Shown: positions 16,368-24,650, numbered from the stretch's first letter. The stretch is DNA of 40,858 nucleotides from Fontibacter flavus (GCF_042432905.1 NZ_JBHLWI010000049.1:1-40858), one strand, 5' to 3'. Program-made: numbers and translations. Notes: generated by a model from the sequence alone, not told the origin.

Positions 16368-16808
16368 ATGCTTAAGATCGAAACTTTGTCAGCTATAGAT
16401 CAGGCTACTTATCTTCAAAAAAAAGAAGTGGCTGATTTCCTTTTTACCCATCTTGAAGAATATGGAGATCCTCATGTACACATCATGAAGTGTCTGGATT
16501 ATGCCTTGGATCAAGCGGTTGATAAGGGGGGATTTGTAGTCTTGGCTAGGGAGAATGGGCACATAGTTGGAGCGGTGGTCATGAATAAGACCGGCATGTC
16601 AGGGTATATTCCAGAGAATATATTGGTTTACATTGCTGTGGATGCAAGCCAAAGAGGGAAAGGTGTCGGCAAAAAATTGATGAAAACGGCCATTGAATTG
16701 GCCAATGGAGATATCGCCTTGCATGTGGAGCCGGATAATCCTGCTAAAAAGCTCTATGAAAGTCTTGGTTTTACCAATAAGTATTTGGAAATGAGGTTAA
16801 AAAAATAA
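16368..16808 (+). CDS. GNAT-family N-acetyltransferase
   Basis: A 146-residue cytoplasmic enzyme of the GCN5-related acetyltransferase fold. The acetyl-CoA pyrophosphate-binding loop is QRGKGVGKK (95-103), preceded by the strand NILVYIAVDA and followed by the LHVEPDN and AKKLYESLGF segments of motif B. It would transfer an acetyl group to an amine. The acceptor is unknown, but the gene is packed between a symporter (1-bp gap) and a racemase (1-bp gap), which suggests an amino acid or amino-acid-like substrate. Confidence 0.88.
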   Translation: MLKIETLSAIDQATYLQKKEVADFLFTHLEEYGDPHVHIMKCLDYALDQAVDKGGFVVLARENGHIVGAVVMNKTGMSGYIPENILVYIAVDASQRGKGVGKKLMKTAIELANGDIALHVEPDNPAKKLYESLGFTNKYLEMRLKK

Positions 16809-16809
16809 A

Positions 16810-17880
16810 ATGGCCTATTTAACACTACATAGAAAGAAGCTTCAGGATAATTTTAACTACCTCAAAAATCTCTTTGAGGAACATGACGTTTCTTGGGGTA
16901 TTGTTTCAAAGTTACTCTGTGGAAACAGGAAATTTCTGAAGGAACTGATTGATTTGGGCGTTCATGAGATCCATGACTCCAGAATCAGCAACCTAGCAAA
17001 GATCAAGGAAATCAATCCGGAAATCCAAACGGTCTATATCAAGCCGGTCTCCAAAAGAAACATAGCCAAAATGGTGAAATATGCAGATGTGAGCTTGAAC
17101 AGTGAGTTGACTACTATCCGTTGGATTTCAGAGGAAGCTCAAAAACAGGGCAAAACGCATAAGATTATCATTATGGTTGAAACAGGTGACCTTAGGGAGG
17201 GTGTCATGGGGGATCATTTGGTGGACTTTTATGCCCAGATTTTTGAGCTGCCTAATATAGAGGTGATAGGATTGGGTACGAACCTGAATTGTCTGAACGG
17301 GGTCATGCCTTCCACTGATAAGCTGATCCAGCTGTCCCTATACAAGCAGATCATTGAATTGAAATTCAATAAAAAGATACCATGGGTTTCTGCAGGCACA
17401 TCTGTAACGATTCCCCTGATGCTTCATAAGCAGCTGCCAAAGGGAGTGAACCATTTCAGGGTAGGAGAGACATTGTTTTTTGGTGTGGACTTATTTGAAG
17501 AAAAAGTAATTGATGGTATGCATGGGGATGTTTTTGAACTCTATGCTGAAATCATCGAAATGCAGGAAAAGCCTCTTTTACCCACAGGGACCCTGGCTGC
17601 TAATCCTCAAGGAGAGGTAGCGGAGATTGATGAATCTCTTTATGGAAGGTCTTCTTTCAGGGCCATTTTGGATATAGGTTTATTGGATGTGGATCCTAAA
17701 TACCTGATACCGGAAGATGGGGAGTTTGAAATATTGGGGGCAAGTTCGGATATGTTGATTTTGAACTTGGGGGAAAATCCCAAACACTATAAAGTAGGAG
17801 ATACCGTGAAGTTTGGATTGAAATATATGGGTGCTCTTGGAATCCTCAATTCTAGCTATGTGGACAAACTGGTAGAATAG
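16810..17880 (+). CDS. PLP-dependent amino-acid racemase, alanine/ornithine racemase family
   Basis: A 356-residue protein with an alanine-racemase-type PLP barrel. K34 in WGIVSKLLCGN is the expected Schiff-base lysine. The strands DVSLNSELTTI, MVETGDLREGV (about 121-131), GLGTNLNCLNG and VSAGTSVTIP match the family of ornithine or broad-specificity racemases better than housekeeping alanine racemase. HFRVGETLFFG (about 217-227) is the phosphate-binding part. It is translated one base after the acetyltransferase gene. Inferred role: interconversion of an L and a D amino acid brought in by the symporter. Ornithine is a candidate only by family resemblance. Confidence 0.82.
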   Translation: MAYLTLHRKKLQDNFNYLKNLFEEHDVSWGIVSKLLCGNRKFLKELIDLGVHEIHDSRISNLAKIKEINPEIQTVYIKPVSKRNIAKMVKYADVSLNSELTTIRWISEEAQKQGKTHKIIIMVETGDLREGVMGDHLVDFYAQIFELPNIEVIGLGTNLNCLNGVMPSTDKLIQLSLYKQIIELKFNKKIPWVSAGTSVTIPLMLHKQLPKGVNHFRVGETLFFGVDLFEEKVIDGMHGDVFELYAEIIEMQEKPLLPTGTLAANPQGEVAEIDESLYGRSSFRAILDIGLLDVDPKYLIPEDGEFEILGASSDMLILNLGENPKHYKVGDTVKFGLKYMGALGILNSSYVDKLVE

Positions 17881-17983
17881 AATAATTACCGGAATTGTTT
17901 TCATGAAAATAGTTGATAATTACCACAAGAGCTCTTTTTGGCATGGAATTAGTCTAAGTGTAGAAAACCAACTATTATTTTAT

Positions 17984-18577
17984 ATGAAAAAGCTAAGTTT
18001 GATTTTCGCAGTGATGGCATTATTTATTGTCGAAAGTAATGCTCAAAATTCAACCGAAAGAGGCGGGTTTGGTATCCGTGGTGGTGTCAACTTCTTTAAT
18101 TTTGGAGGAGGAGATATTGCCGATGACGACTACAGTCAACGTACAGGTTTTCATGCGGGGCTGTATAATTCTTTTTATTTAGGAAGCGCTGTAGCCATTG
18201 AGCCCGGTGTTTATTTTGCGGTCAAAGGAACAAAAAACGATGACTTTGCCAATTCCAGGGCAGTTTTGAATTACATTGATATTCCTGTCCTGTTGCGATT
18301 GCACCTGACAGAGGGATTGAATGTATTTGGAGGGCCTCAGGCGTCATTTTTGACCTCATCTAAGTTTGAAGGTGACCTTTTCGGATCTACGGTAAGTTTT
18401 GATACCGATTCAGTCCAGGAAACAGACTTTGGAATGGTCTTAGGCTTGGGTTATAACTTACCTAAAGGCCTTAATGTACAGGGATCCTATAATTATGGAT
18501 TGAGCCCAGTATTCAAAAACAGCAATAATGATGTTTTTAACCGAGGGTTTATGGTATCCATGGGTTATACATTCTGA
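17984..18577 (+). CDS. Outer-membrane beta-barrel protein (OMP_b-brl family), copy 1
   Basis: A 197-residue porin-like barrel. I take the internal ATG at 17984 as the start because it gives a clean signal peptide (MKKLSLIFAVMALFIVESNA, cut before QNSTE); the frame runs upstream to 17903 without a plausible leader. The mature part alternates beta strands and ends MVSMGYTF, with a terminal phenylalanine as in outer-membrane barrels. The segment NYIDIPVLLRLHL..LNVFGGPQASFL is closely paralleled in the barrel gene at 20262. Such small barrels (PorT-like) are abundant in Bacteroidota; function unknown. It follows the racemase gene in the same direction but has its own terminator. Confidence 0.88.
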   Translation: MKKLSLIFAVMALFIVESNAQNSTERGGFGIRGGVNFFNFGGGDIADDDYSQRTGFHAGLYNSFYLGSAVAIEPGVYFAVKGTKNDDFANSRAVLNYIDIPVLLRLHLTEGLNVFGGPQASFLTSSKFEGDLFGSTVSFDTDSVQETDFGMVLGLGYNLPKGLNVQGSYNYGLSPVFKNSNNDVFNRGFMVSMGYTF

Positions 18578-18604
18578 AAATAATTCATAGAGGATTTATA
18601 AATT

Positions 18605-18640
18605 AAACAAGCCTGTTTTTTAATATTCAGGCTTGTTTTT
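18605..18640 (+). terminator. Terminator after the first beta-barrel gene
   Basis: AAACAAGCCTG (18605-18615) pairs with CAGGCTTGTTT (18628-18638), followed by T. It lies 27 bp past the stop. Confidence 0.88.
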
Positions 18641-18776
18641 TCTTTTCTTAAAGGACTAAATTTCAAATTTATCCAAGAATGCTAAGATTGTTTTTTGAGA
18701 AAAATGGAAAGTAAAATTTGTGTTTTAGATAATTTCCAGTAAACTATATGGTGAATTTTATTTTTAACCAGAACCT

Positions 18777-19943
18777 ATGATCAGAGTTATTCTAATTGCT
18801 TTCATTGTAACCTTTGTTTCAGCTTGTCATCAAAACAAAACTTTACAAGAGCAGACAGTTTTCATTGACTTGGATGAAAGCAAGAAAATGAATTTATCAG
18901 ACTATTTTCAACATATCGATTACAGCCTTTTGGATGTCCCGGATTCAATTCCGCTTGTGAAAGTTTGGAAGTTTGGTATGAACTCGGATAAGATTCTTGT
19001 CAGTGACAGAGAATTGAATAATTTATTGATTTTTGATGCTTTTGGTCAATTTGAAAATATCATAGAAGCGAAAGGTCAGGGGCCAAATGAATATCAAAGT
19101 ATGGAAGATTATCAGGTTTTTGATAAACATATTTATATTTTAGATGGCAGTCTAAGAAAAATCTTAAAGTTTGATTTCTCCGGACAGGTAGTAGAAGAAA
19201 TGAAAATTGACTTTCATCCTTATAATTTCTCTATTAATGAGTCAGGATTTTTGTATTATTTTGGAAATAGACCAACTTATGAATTTCAATCCATTGTATC
19301 CGTAAAAAATGGCTCGATAAATGGTTTGAAAGAAGTCAGAAAAGATTTTGAGGGTTTAAATTATGCCTCAGTCTATGGATTTCAATATGATAACTATGAC
19401 AAAAATGTACTTTTGAAACTTGACACGTCTTATGAAGTTGTGATTTTTGATGAGCAACTTAATAGAGAAAGGGAGCTTAAGTTTGATTTTGGCAGGTACA
19501 ATTTTCCGGATGAAAAGAGGAAAGAGTTTTTTATGGGATACGAGCGATATGCCTATCTGATGGAAAACGAAATGGTTGAAATGATTTTTTCTTTTATTCC
19601 ACTTAAAAGTCATTATCTAATGATTGTTAGTCAAATGGGTAAAGCGGCTAAAACAGTTATGATGGATAAAAGAAGCAGTATGGTAGAAGTCATCGACGAA
19701 ATGATCAATGATTTGGACGGTTTCCAAGGTGATTTTTCGCCAGTAATACAGAATAACGGTAATTTGATTCAAGTAAAGGCTTCCAGGAACTTCTACAATG
19801 AATATCTGAAAAATTTTGGGGGTAAATCAATAGACGCATCTTTCATTAATGATCCAAAAAGCATCCATTATTTTTTCAATAACAATAAAGAGAAGTTAAT
19901 GGAAGACAACTATGTGGTTGTTAAAAACAAGATTAAGGATTGA
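18777..19943 (+). CDS. 6-bladed beta-propeller lipoprotein
   Basis: A 388-residue lipoprotein: the signal peptide ends in the lipobox VSAC with C17 as the lipidated residue. The body is a 6-bladed beta-propeller family protein common in Bacteroidota. Blade-like repeats include DKILVSDRELNNLLIFDAFG (about 62-81), KHIYILDGSLRKILKFDFSG, and the KGQGPNEYQSMEDYQV segment that marks the family. Ligand and role are unknown; homologues often sit near surface-nutrient systems. It stands alone between two beta-barrel genes with its own leader. Base composition looks more AT-rich than the neighbours. Confidence 0.82.
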   Translation: MIRVILIAFIVTFVSACHQNKTLQEQTVFIDLDESKKMNLSDYFQHIDYSLLDVPDSIPLVKVWKFGMNSDKILVSDRELNNLLIFDAFGQFENIIEAKGQGPNEYQSMEDYQVFDKHIYILDGSLRKILKFDFSGQVVEEMKIDFHPYNFSINESGFLYYFGNRPTYEFQSIVSVKNGSINGLKEVRKDFEGLNYASVYGFQYDNYDKNVLLKLDTSYEVVIFDEQLNRERELKFDFGRYNFPDEKRKEFFMGYERYAYLMENEMVEMIFSFIPLKSHYLMIVSQMGKAAKTVMMDKRSSMVEVIDEMINDLDGFQGDFSPVIQNNGNLIQVKASRNFYNEYLKNFGGKSIDASFINDPKSIHYFFNNNKEKLMEDNYVVVKNKIKD

Positions 19944-19961
19944 CTTTGACTGGATATTATA

Positions 19962-20214
19962 TTATGCTATATCCTTTTTCTTCTTGTTTTCAGTTTCGTA
20001 TTTCAGTCTCATGAGAGCGGAGCTAATTTTTCTTGGATAAAGATTGTCAAAATAAAAGGGCAGACAGGAGAATAAACCAATTCCTCCAAAGAATACAATA
20101 TGCTGGTTTTCTTTATTTTCGTCGGTAAAAATCAAAAGAAATTTGATTTATTTGATCCAAGTTTGTCAATGATTCTTTTACTTTGGCCTTTCTTTTGATG
20201 ATTGAGGAATTCAA
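19962..20214 (-). pseudogene. Probable decayed small membrane-protein gene
   Basis: The 318-bp gap between the lipoprotein and the next barrel gene contains protein-like sequence on the minus strand in two overlapping frames. One runs from 20220 to a stop at 20113 and includes KVKESLTNLDQINQISF. The other runs from 20147 to a stop at 19962 and includes a hydrophobic stretch, HIVFFGGIGLFSCLPFYF, then a charged tail ending KKKKDIA. The two frames overlap between 20113 and 20147. Joining them there would give about 75-80 residues with one membrane helix, so a single frameshift is the simplest explanation. No good start codon or homologue is recognised. The evidence is the protein-like composition only. 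Confidence 0.35.
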
Positions 20215-20261
20215 TAAAAGTTAGAATTAAGAGAAAGTTAAACCTTTAATAAAACCGACCA

Positions 20262-20807
20262 ATGAAAAAAATAATCTTGATTCCCTTATTGCTCATCATG
20301 ATGGCTTCGACGGAGGTGTTTGCCCAAATTGGCGTAAGAGCCGGAGCAAATGTAGCCAATTTTGATGGTTATGATTTTAATTCTAGGATTGGGTTGCACT
20401 TGGGAGCATATTATCAATGGGATTACAACGATCTTTTCTCGGTTGAACCTGGCTTGTTTTTCTCTCAAAAGGGATACAAATCCTCTTCCGATAATATCAA
20501 AGAAAACCTGAATTACATTGATATTCCGGTTTTAGTACGGTATTGGGCAACCCGTGACCTGAATATTTTTGCTGGACCCCAAGGTTCAGTCCTGGTTAAT
20601 AGGAAATATGATAACAACGGTACCATCTCCCAAACCACAGAAATCGTAAGGGGTTATGATATTGCAGCGGTTTTTGGCGTCGGATATGAAATCTTCGAAG
20701 ACTGGAATGTACAGGCAAGTTATGATCTTGGTCTGACCAGCCTGAATTATTTCGATGTGAATGTGAAAAACAGGGTATTCAAAGTTTCAGTGGGTAAAAG
20801 GTTCTAA
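20262..20807 (+). CDS. Outer-membrane beta-barrel protein (OMP_b-brl family), copy 2
   Basis: A 181-residue barrel with a signal peptide ending EVFAQ and a C-terminus FKVSVGKRF, again with a terminal phenylalanine. It resembles the protein at 17984 throughout: IGVRAGANVANF against FGIRGGVNFFNF, and NYIDIPVLVRYWATRDLNIF against the matching segment there. The two are therefore paralogues, separated by a propeller lipoprotein. Its stop codon overlaps that of ruvC on the other strand, inside a 26-bp palindrome. Function unknown. Confidence 0.88.
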   Translation: MKKIILIPLLLIMMASTEVFAQIGVRAGANVANFDGYDFNSRIGLHLGAYYQWDYNDLFSVEPGLFFSQKGYKSSSDNIKENLNYIDIPVLVRYWATRDLNIFAGPQGSVLVNRKYDNNGTISQTTEIVRGYDIAAVFGVGYEIFEDWNVQASYDLGLTSLNYFDVNVKNRVFKVSVGKRF

Positions 20808-20817
20808 CCTTTTACCC
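20792..20817. terminator. Perfect 26-bp palindrome across two convergent stop codons
   Basis: GGGTAAAAGGTT (20792-20803) and AACCTTTTACCC (20806-20817) are exact inverses around CT. The barrel gene's TAA (20805-20807) and ruvC's TAG (read from 20806 to 20804) both lie at the centre. The arm encodes the C-terminal residues of both proteins. It may act as a bidirectional terminator or mRNA end, though no T-run follows. Confidence 0.75.
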
Positions 20818-21379
20818 TACCCGGGTTTTCTTCCAAAAATGCCTTCCAGCCGGCGGTTCTTCCCCTCGTCTGTAATCTTCCATCATGAAAATGATGACAT
20901 AATGCTACCCCAAGTGCATCGGTAGCATCCAATAATTTTGGTAATTCTTTGATATTCAGTAAGGTTTTTAGCATTTCAGCCACTTGTTCTTTGGATGCAT
21001 TGCCATTACCAGTGACCGATTGTTTGACCTTTTTGGGTGAGTACTCCGCGATGGGGATTTCTCTGGCAAGAGCAGCTGCCATGGCTACTCCCTGAGCTCG
21101 GCCAAGTTTGAGCATAGACTGGACATTTTCACCATAAAAAGGTGCTTCCAAGGCCACTGCATCAGGATGGAATTCATCAATGAGGCCTGTAATCCTTTCA
21201 AAGATTTTTTTTAGCTTTAGTTCATGGCCAGTGTATTTCTTCAGATGGATGACGCCAAACTGGATCAGACTGTATTTGTTGCCTTCCACTAAAATAAGCC
21301 CGTATCCCATTACATTTGTGCCGGGGTCAATGCCTAAAATGATTTTTTCCTTTGAAGGTTTTTTGACTTCTTTACTCAT
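20804..21379 (-). CDS. ruvC: Holliday junction endonuclease RuvC
   Basis: This nuclease resolves four-way DNA junctions together with RuvAB. 191 residues. The four catalytic acids are in their expected places: D18 in LGIDPGTNVMGYG, E78 in VALEAPF, and D151 and D154 in LLDATDALGVAL. GRAQGVAMAAA (about 93-103) and the YSPKKVKQSVTGNGNASK DNA-contact region also match. It ends by overlapping the stop of the convergent barrel gene by 4 bp and starts 21 bp from the divergent glycosyltransferase gene. ruvA and ruvB are not in the window. Confidence 0.96.
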   Translation of the reverse strand: MSKEVKKPSKEKIILGIDPGTNVMGYGLILVEGNKYSLIQFGVIHLKKYTGHELKLKKIFERITGLIDEFHPDAVALEAPFYGENVQSMLKLGRAQGVAMAAALAREIPIAEYSPKKVKQSVTGNGNASKEQVAEMLKTLLNIKELPKLLDATDALGVALCHHFHDGRLQTRGRTAGWKAFLEENPGRVKG

Positions 21380-21400
21380 TATTGCAAGTTTAACGAATTC

Positions 21401-22525
21401 ATGCTAACATTTTACCTTTTGTTTGGGATACTTTATTGGGGGATGTTTTCCAGGTTAAGGAAACTTTGGGAGGGTAGAAAGAATCTGGGTCGAAACTTCA
21501 TCCAGAAGGAAAATCCCCAGGTCAGTATTTTGGTGCCTTTCAGAAATGAAGCCCAAAATCTACCTGCAATTTTTAATGGTATCTTTTCGCTTCAGTACCG
21601 TCCATTACAGGTTTTATTTATAGATGACCATAGCGAGGATGAAGGTCGAAAGTACTTGACTGCGTTGATCGATAAACCTGGTTGTGAAGATATTGAAATT
21701 GAAATCCTCAAAAGTAAGGGGATTGGAAAAAAAATGGCAGTGCGGACAGGGGTAGAAAGAGCATTTGGTGATATCATCCTGACCACAGATGCAGATTGTT
21801 TTCTACCGAATGATTGGGTAGAAAATAAGTTGAAGGGTTTTTCAGATCCCATGGTCATGATGGTGGCTGGCCCTGTGATCAGTCAAAAGTCAAAAGGTTT
21901 TTTTTCTGTCTTTCAACAAATTGAATGGTCAAGTATCATCTTGATCACCAAAGTTGGATTTGAATTGCAGGCTCCTTTGATGTGCAGTGCGGCTAACATG
22001 GCGTATAGAAAGAAAGCTTTTGAGGAAGTAGGTGGATACAATGGGAATTTGGATCAATTGTCAGGTGATGATGAGTTTCTTTTGAAGAAAATCAGTAAGA
22101 GATTTGGTGTAGGTTCAGTTCGTTTTGTAACAGATAACCTGGTGATGACCATGCCTCATGCTACTTGGCGATCTTTATTTTCCCAACGTATCCGTTGGTC
22201 TTCCAAATGGAGATCACATTTATCTCTTATCCATATGGCAGCCTCCATTTTACCAGTGCTGATTCAGTTGATTTTTATCAGTAGTGTTTGCTTGCTTTGG
22301 AAAGGTCATATAGGGATGATCTTATTTCTGATTTTATGGACTACAAAAATTCTTGCAGAGAGAAAAGTTTTAGGAAAAGTACTGGAAACCTATGGAATAA
22401 AGTTTTCTATTTGGAGTTATGTCCTGACAGGAATAGTCCACCCCTTCTATGTTTTGGTCAGTGCAATTGGAGGGATTTTCGGAAATTTTGAATGGAAAGG
22501 AAGGAAATCATCCAATATGGCTTAA
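21401..22525 (+). CDS. Membrane family 2 glycosyltransferase
   Basis: A 374-residue processive-type GT2 enzyme. An N-terminal hydrophobic segment (1-14) is followed by the GT-A domain, with VPFRNEAQN (45-53), IDDHSEDE (74-81), the metal-binding TTDADC (128-133), GDDEFLLKK (222-230) and the QRIRW acceptor motif (262-266). Three or so membrane helices follow (about 277-370). The architecture is that of synthases that make or extend a polysaccharide or glycolipid at the inner membrane. It opens a tight operon: the next frame starts inside its last 34 bp. The second GT2 gene at 24647 has the same layout. Confidence 0.9.
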   Translation: MLTFYLLFGILYWGMFSRLRKLWEGRKNLGRNFIQKENPQVSILVPFRNEAQNLPAIFNGIFSLQYRPLQVLFIDDHSEDEGRKYLTALIDKPGCEDIEIEILKSKGIGKKMAVRTGVERAFGDIILTTDADCFLPNDWVENKLKGFSDPMVMMVAGPVISQKSKGFFSVFQQIEWSSIILITKVGFELQAPLMCSAANMAYRKKAFEEVGGYNGNLDQLSGDDEFLLKKISKRFGVGSVRFVTDNLVMTMPHATWRSLFSQRIRWSSKWRSHLSLIHMAASILPVLIQLIFISSVCLLWKGHIGMILFLILWTTKILAERKVLGKVLETYGIKFSIWSYVLTGIVHPFYVLVSAIGGIFGNFEWKGRKSSNMA

Positions 22526-22800
22526 TTTTAGATTCGAAAATAAAAAGTATGACTGACGATGAATTTGATTTGTTGGACGAGCTTTATTTTGTCCAGCATT
22601 TTAGCTATTTAAAAGAGACCTTAGGGTGGGGGGAGACTAGACTTTTGACCACATTACAGGCACTCTATGAAAAGTCTTTCATTAAGTGTCTGAAAGGTCC
22701 TGATGATGAAATTTTCGAAAAATTAGATTTAACACAATCCGGAACAGATCTTTTTTACCTGGCAACCAAAAAGGGCTTGATGGAACATAATGCACTATAG
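22492..22800 (+). CDS. Small hypothetical protein, possible winged-helix fold
   Basis: I do not recognise a family. The frame gives 102 residues from the ATG at 22492, which overlaps the glycosyltransferase by 34 bp. A second ATG at 22549 would give 83 residues starting MTDDEFDLLDELYFV. Neither has a clear ribosome-binding site. The likely secondary structure is helix (23-40), helix (45-60), then a strand-turn-strand around KCLKGPDDEIFEKLDLTQSG and a final helix, resembling a small winged helix. The GETRLLTTLQALYEKSFIKCL stretch reads like the recognition part. Its stop abuts the TTG start of the phosphatase, so the two are probably co-translated and may interact. Confidence 0.65.
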   Translation: MERKEIIQYGLILDSKIKSMTDDEFDLLDELYFVQHFSYLKETLGWGETRLLTTLQALYEKSFIKCLKGPDDEIFEKLDLTQSGTDLFYLATKKGLMEHNAL

Positions 22801-24018
22801 TTGAGACAGGAAACACAAATAGCGAAATATCAAAAAAAAGAATTGGAGCTCAAGGCCCTTCTTGAAATCACGCAGGCTATTAATGAAAATAAGCCATCCC
22901 ATGTACTTTTGGATATTTTCAAGTTTACGTGCCTGGTACACCTCAATATCCGCTCTTTATTACTCTATATGATCGAAGGGGATCATTATGACCGAAAGAT
23001 CACACATGGCGTGAAAAACAAAGTTCCGGAGTTGATTTTGGCGGAGAAAGTAAAATATGAAAGGAAAACAGGGGAGCTGAACATTGAAGTGGACCAGCTT
23101 TACTCATTTTCTGAGCTGGAGAGTTATTTGCCGGTATATCATAAAGACAAAATGCTTGCCATACTTTTTCTGAAAAAGAAAGATGATTTGGATGAGCTTG
23201 ACCTTGATTTTACGCAAGCCTTGGCCAATATATTGGTTGTGGCCTTAGAAAATAAGAAATTTGCCAAGCGGCAGTTGGAGCAGGAAAGGCTCAAAAAGGA
23301 AGTTGAAATTGCATCCAATGTTCAGAGGATGCTGTTTCCTGCCGAATTGCCCAATACCCCAAAACTTGCAGCCAAAGTCACCTATATCCCGCATTCGACT
23401 GTAGGAGGGGATTATTATGATCTGATCATCAAATCTGAGGACGAAGTGTTTTTTTGCATTGCGGATGTTTCCGGTAAAGGTATGCCGGCGGCTTTGTTGA
23501 TGTCCAACTTTCAGGCGGCCCTGAGGACATTGCTAAGAAGCACCTCTGATTTGAAAATGGTGGTGGAACAATTGAACTATACCATTTTCGATAATACCAA
23601 GGGAGAAAGATTCATCACGTTTTTTCTTGCCTCCTATAATTATAAAAACAGAGAGCTAAATTTTGTGAATGCCGGCCATAATCCCCCTGTGTTATGCTGG
23701 GAAGCAGAAAACAGAAGTGAACTATTGGGAGCTGGCACGACCATCTTAGGGGCTTTTGAAGAACTGCCCTTTCTGGAAATTGGACAAAGGAATCATCTAA
23801 AGGGTTTCACCATTCACCTGTATACAGATGGCTTGACAGAAAGTCTAAATGATGAGGAAGAAGAGTATGGTGATGAACGCTTTGTGAAATTTGTCAGAAA
23901 GAGACTTTGCATTGCCCCATCTAAATTCCATGATCAATTCTTCAAAGAACTGAAAGATTTTTCCAATGGAGGTGATCAAAGGGATGATATCACCTTATTG
24001 AGCTTAAGATTCCAATAA
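22801..24018 (+). CDS. GAF-domain SpoIIE/PP2C serine phosphatase
   Basis: A 405-residue signalling phosphatase, soluble. The TTG start follows the preceding stop directly and no ATG fits. Residues 10-150 form a GAF-like sensory domain with LEITQAINENKPSHVLLDIF at its start. A coiled coil (about 150-172) links it to a SpoIIE-type PP2C domain, where D204 in VGGDYYDL and D222 in IADVSGKGMPAALLMSN bind metal; LYTDGLTES and GDQRDDITLLSL near the end complete the set. Such proteins remove phosphate from serine or threonine on anti-sigma-factor antagonists. No partner kinase or STAS protein is in the window, so the target is open. It sits inside the glycosyltransferase/deacetylase operon. Confidence 0.92.
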   Translation: MRQETQIAKYQKKELELKALLEITQAINENKPSHVLLDIFKFTCLVHLNIRSLLLYMIEGDHYDRKITHGVKNKVPELILAEKVKYERKTGELNIEVDQLYSFSELESYLPVYHKDKMLAILFLKKKDDLDELDLDFTQALANILVVALENKKFAKRQLEQERLKKEVEIASNVQRMLFPAELPNTPKLAAKVTYIPHSTVGGDYYDLIIKSEDEVFFCIADVSGKGMPAALLMSNFQAALRTLLRSTSDLKMVVEQLNYTIFDNTKGERFITFFLASYNYKNRELNFVNAGHNPPVLCWEAENRSELLGAGTTILGAFEELPFLEIGQRNHLKGFTIHLYTDGLTESLNDEEEEYGDERFVKFVRKRLCIAPSKFHDQFFKELKDFSNGGDQRDDITLLSLRFQ

Positions 24019-24020
24019 TC

Positions 24021-24650
24021 ATGGTGTGGCTTCATCATATACCGGCCATTATCCCCAAGATTTTCCCAAATATGCTTTGGCACAAAGAGCGTGACTCACC
24101 CAAAGTTTACCTAACCTTTGATGATGGTCCAGTGCCCGGTATTACAGACTTTGTAGTGGAGGAACTGGGGAAAAGGGGGATGAGGGCTACTTTTTTTATG
24201 GTAGGGGACAACATCCGGAAGCATCCTGAACTTGCCCAAAGAGTTTTGGAATCAGGAAATGGCTTAGGTAACCATACACAGCATCATGTGAAAGGCTTTG
24301 GTCTTTCCTGTGAGGAATATCTAAAGGAAGTCAGTTTGTGCCAATCTCAGTTTGACATGACTTTAGGGATAAAACCCCGTTTGTTTCGGCCTCCTTATGG
24401 ACAATTGACCAATAAGCAGCTGAAATCTATACTGCCCGAATTTCAGGTGGTGATGTGGGATGTGCTTTCAGGGGATTTTGATAAAAAGCAATCTGCTGAG
24501 GTCTGTTTGGAAAAAACCAAAAAGCATACCCAAAGCGGTTCGATTATTGTGTTTCATGACCAGCAAAAAACCTCACAAATAGTCCAAGCGGTCTTACCGT
24601 CATATTTGGATTATTTGACAGTGAAGGGGTTTGAAACTGCTCTATTATGA
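24021..24650 (+). CDS. Polysaccharide deacetylase (NodB-type)
   Basis: A 209-residue carbohydrate esterase family 4 protein that removes N-acetyl groups from amino sugars. The metal and catalytic motifs are complete: TFDDGP with D34 and D35, HTQHH with H85 and H89, RPPYG (123-127), and VFHD with H179. It has no clear signal peptide, only a weakly hydrophobic N-terminus (MVWLHHIPAIIPKIF), so it may act at the cytoplasmic side or be weakly membrane-associated. It starts 2 bp after the phosphatase stop and overlaps the second glycosyltransferase gene by 4 bp. The substrate is likely the product of one of the flanking synthases. Confidence 0.92.
   Translation: MVWLHHIPAIIPKIFPNMLWHKERDSPKVYLTFDDGPVPGITDFVVEELGKRGMRATFFMVGDNIRKHPELAQRVLESGNGLGNHTQHHVKGFGLSCEEYLKEVSLCQSQFDMTLGIKPRLFRPPYGQLTNKQLKSILPEFQVVMWDVLSGDFDKKQSAEVCLEKTKKHTQSGSIIVFHDQQKTSQIVQAVLPSYLDYLTVKGFETALL

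Noticed and set aside
17903..17983. N-terminal extension of the first beta-barrel gene
   Set aside because: The 27 extra residues would place the signal peptide internally. The ATG at 17984 gives a normal leader.
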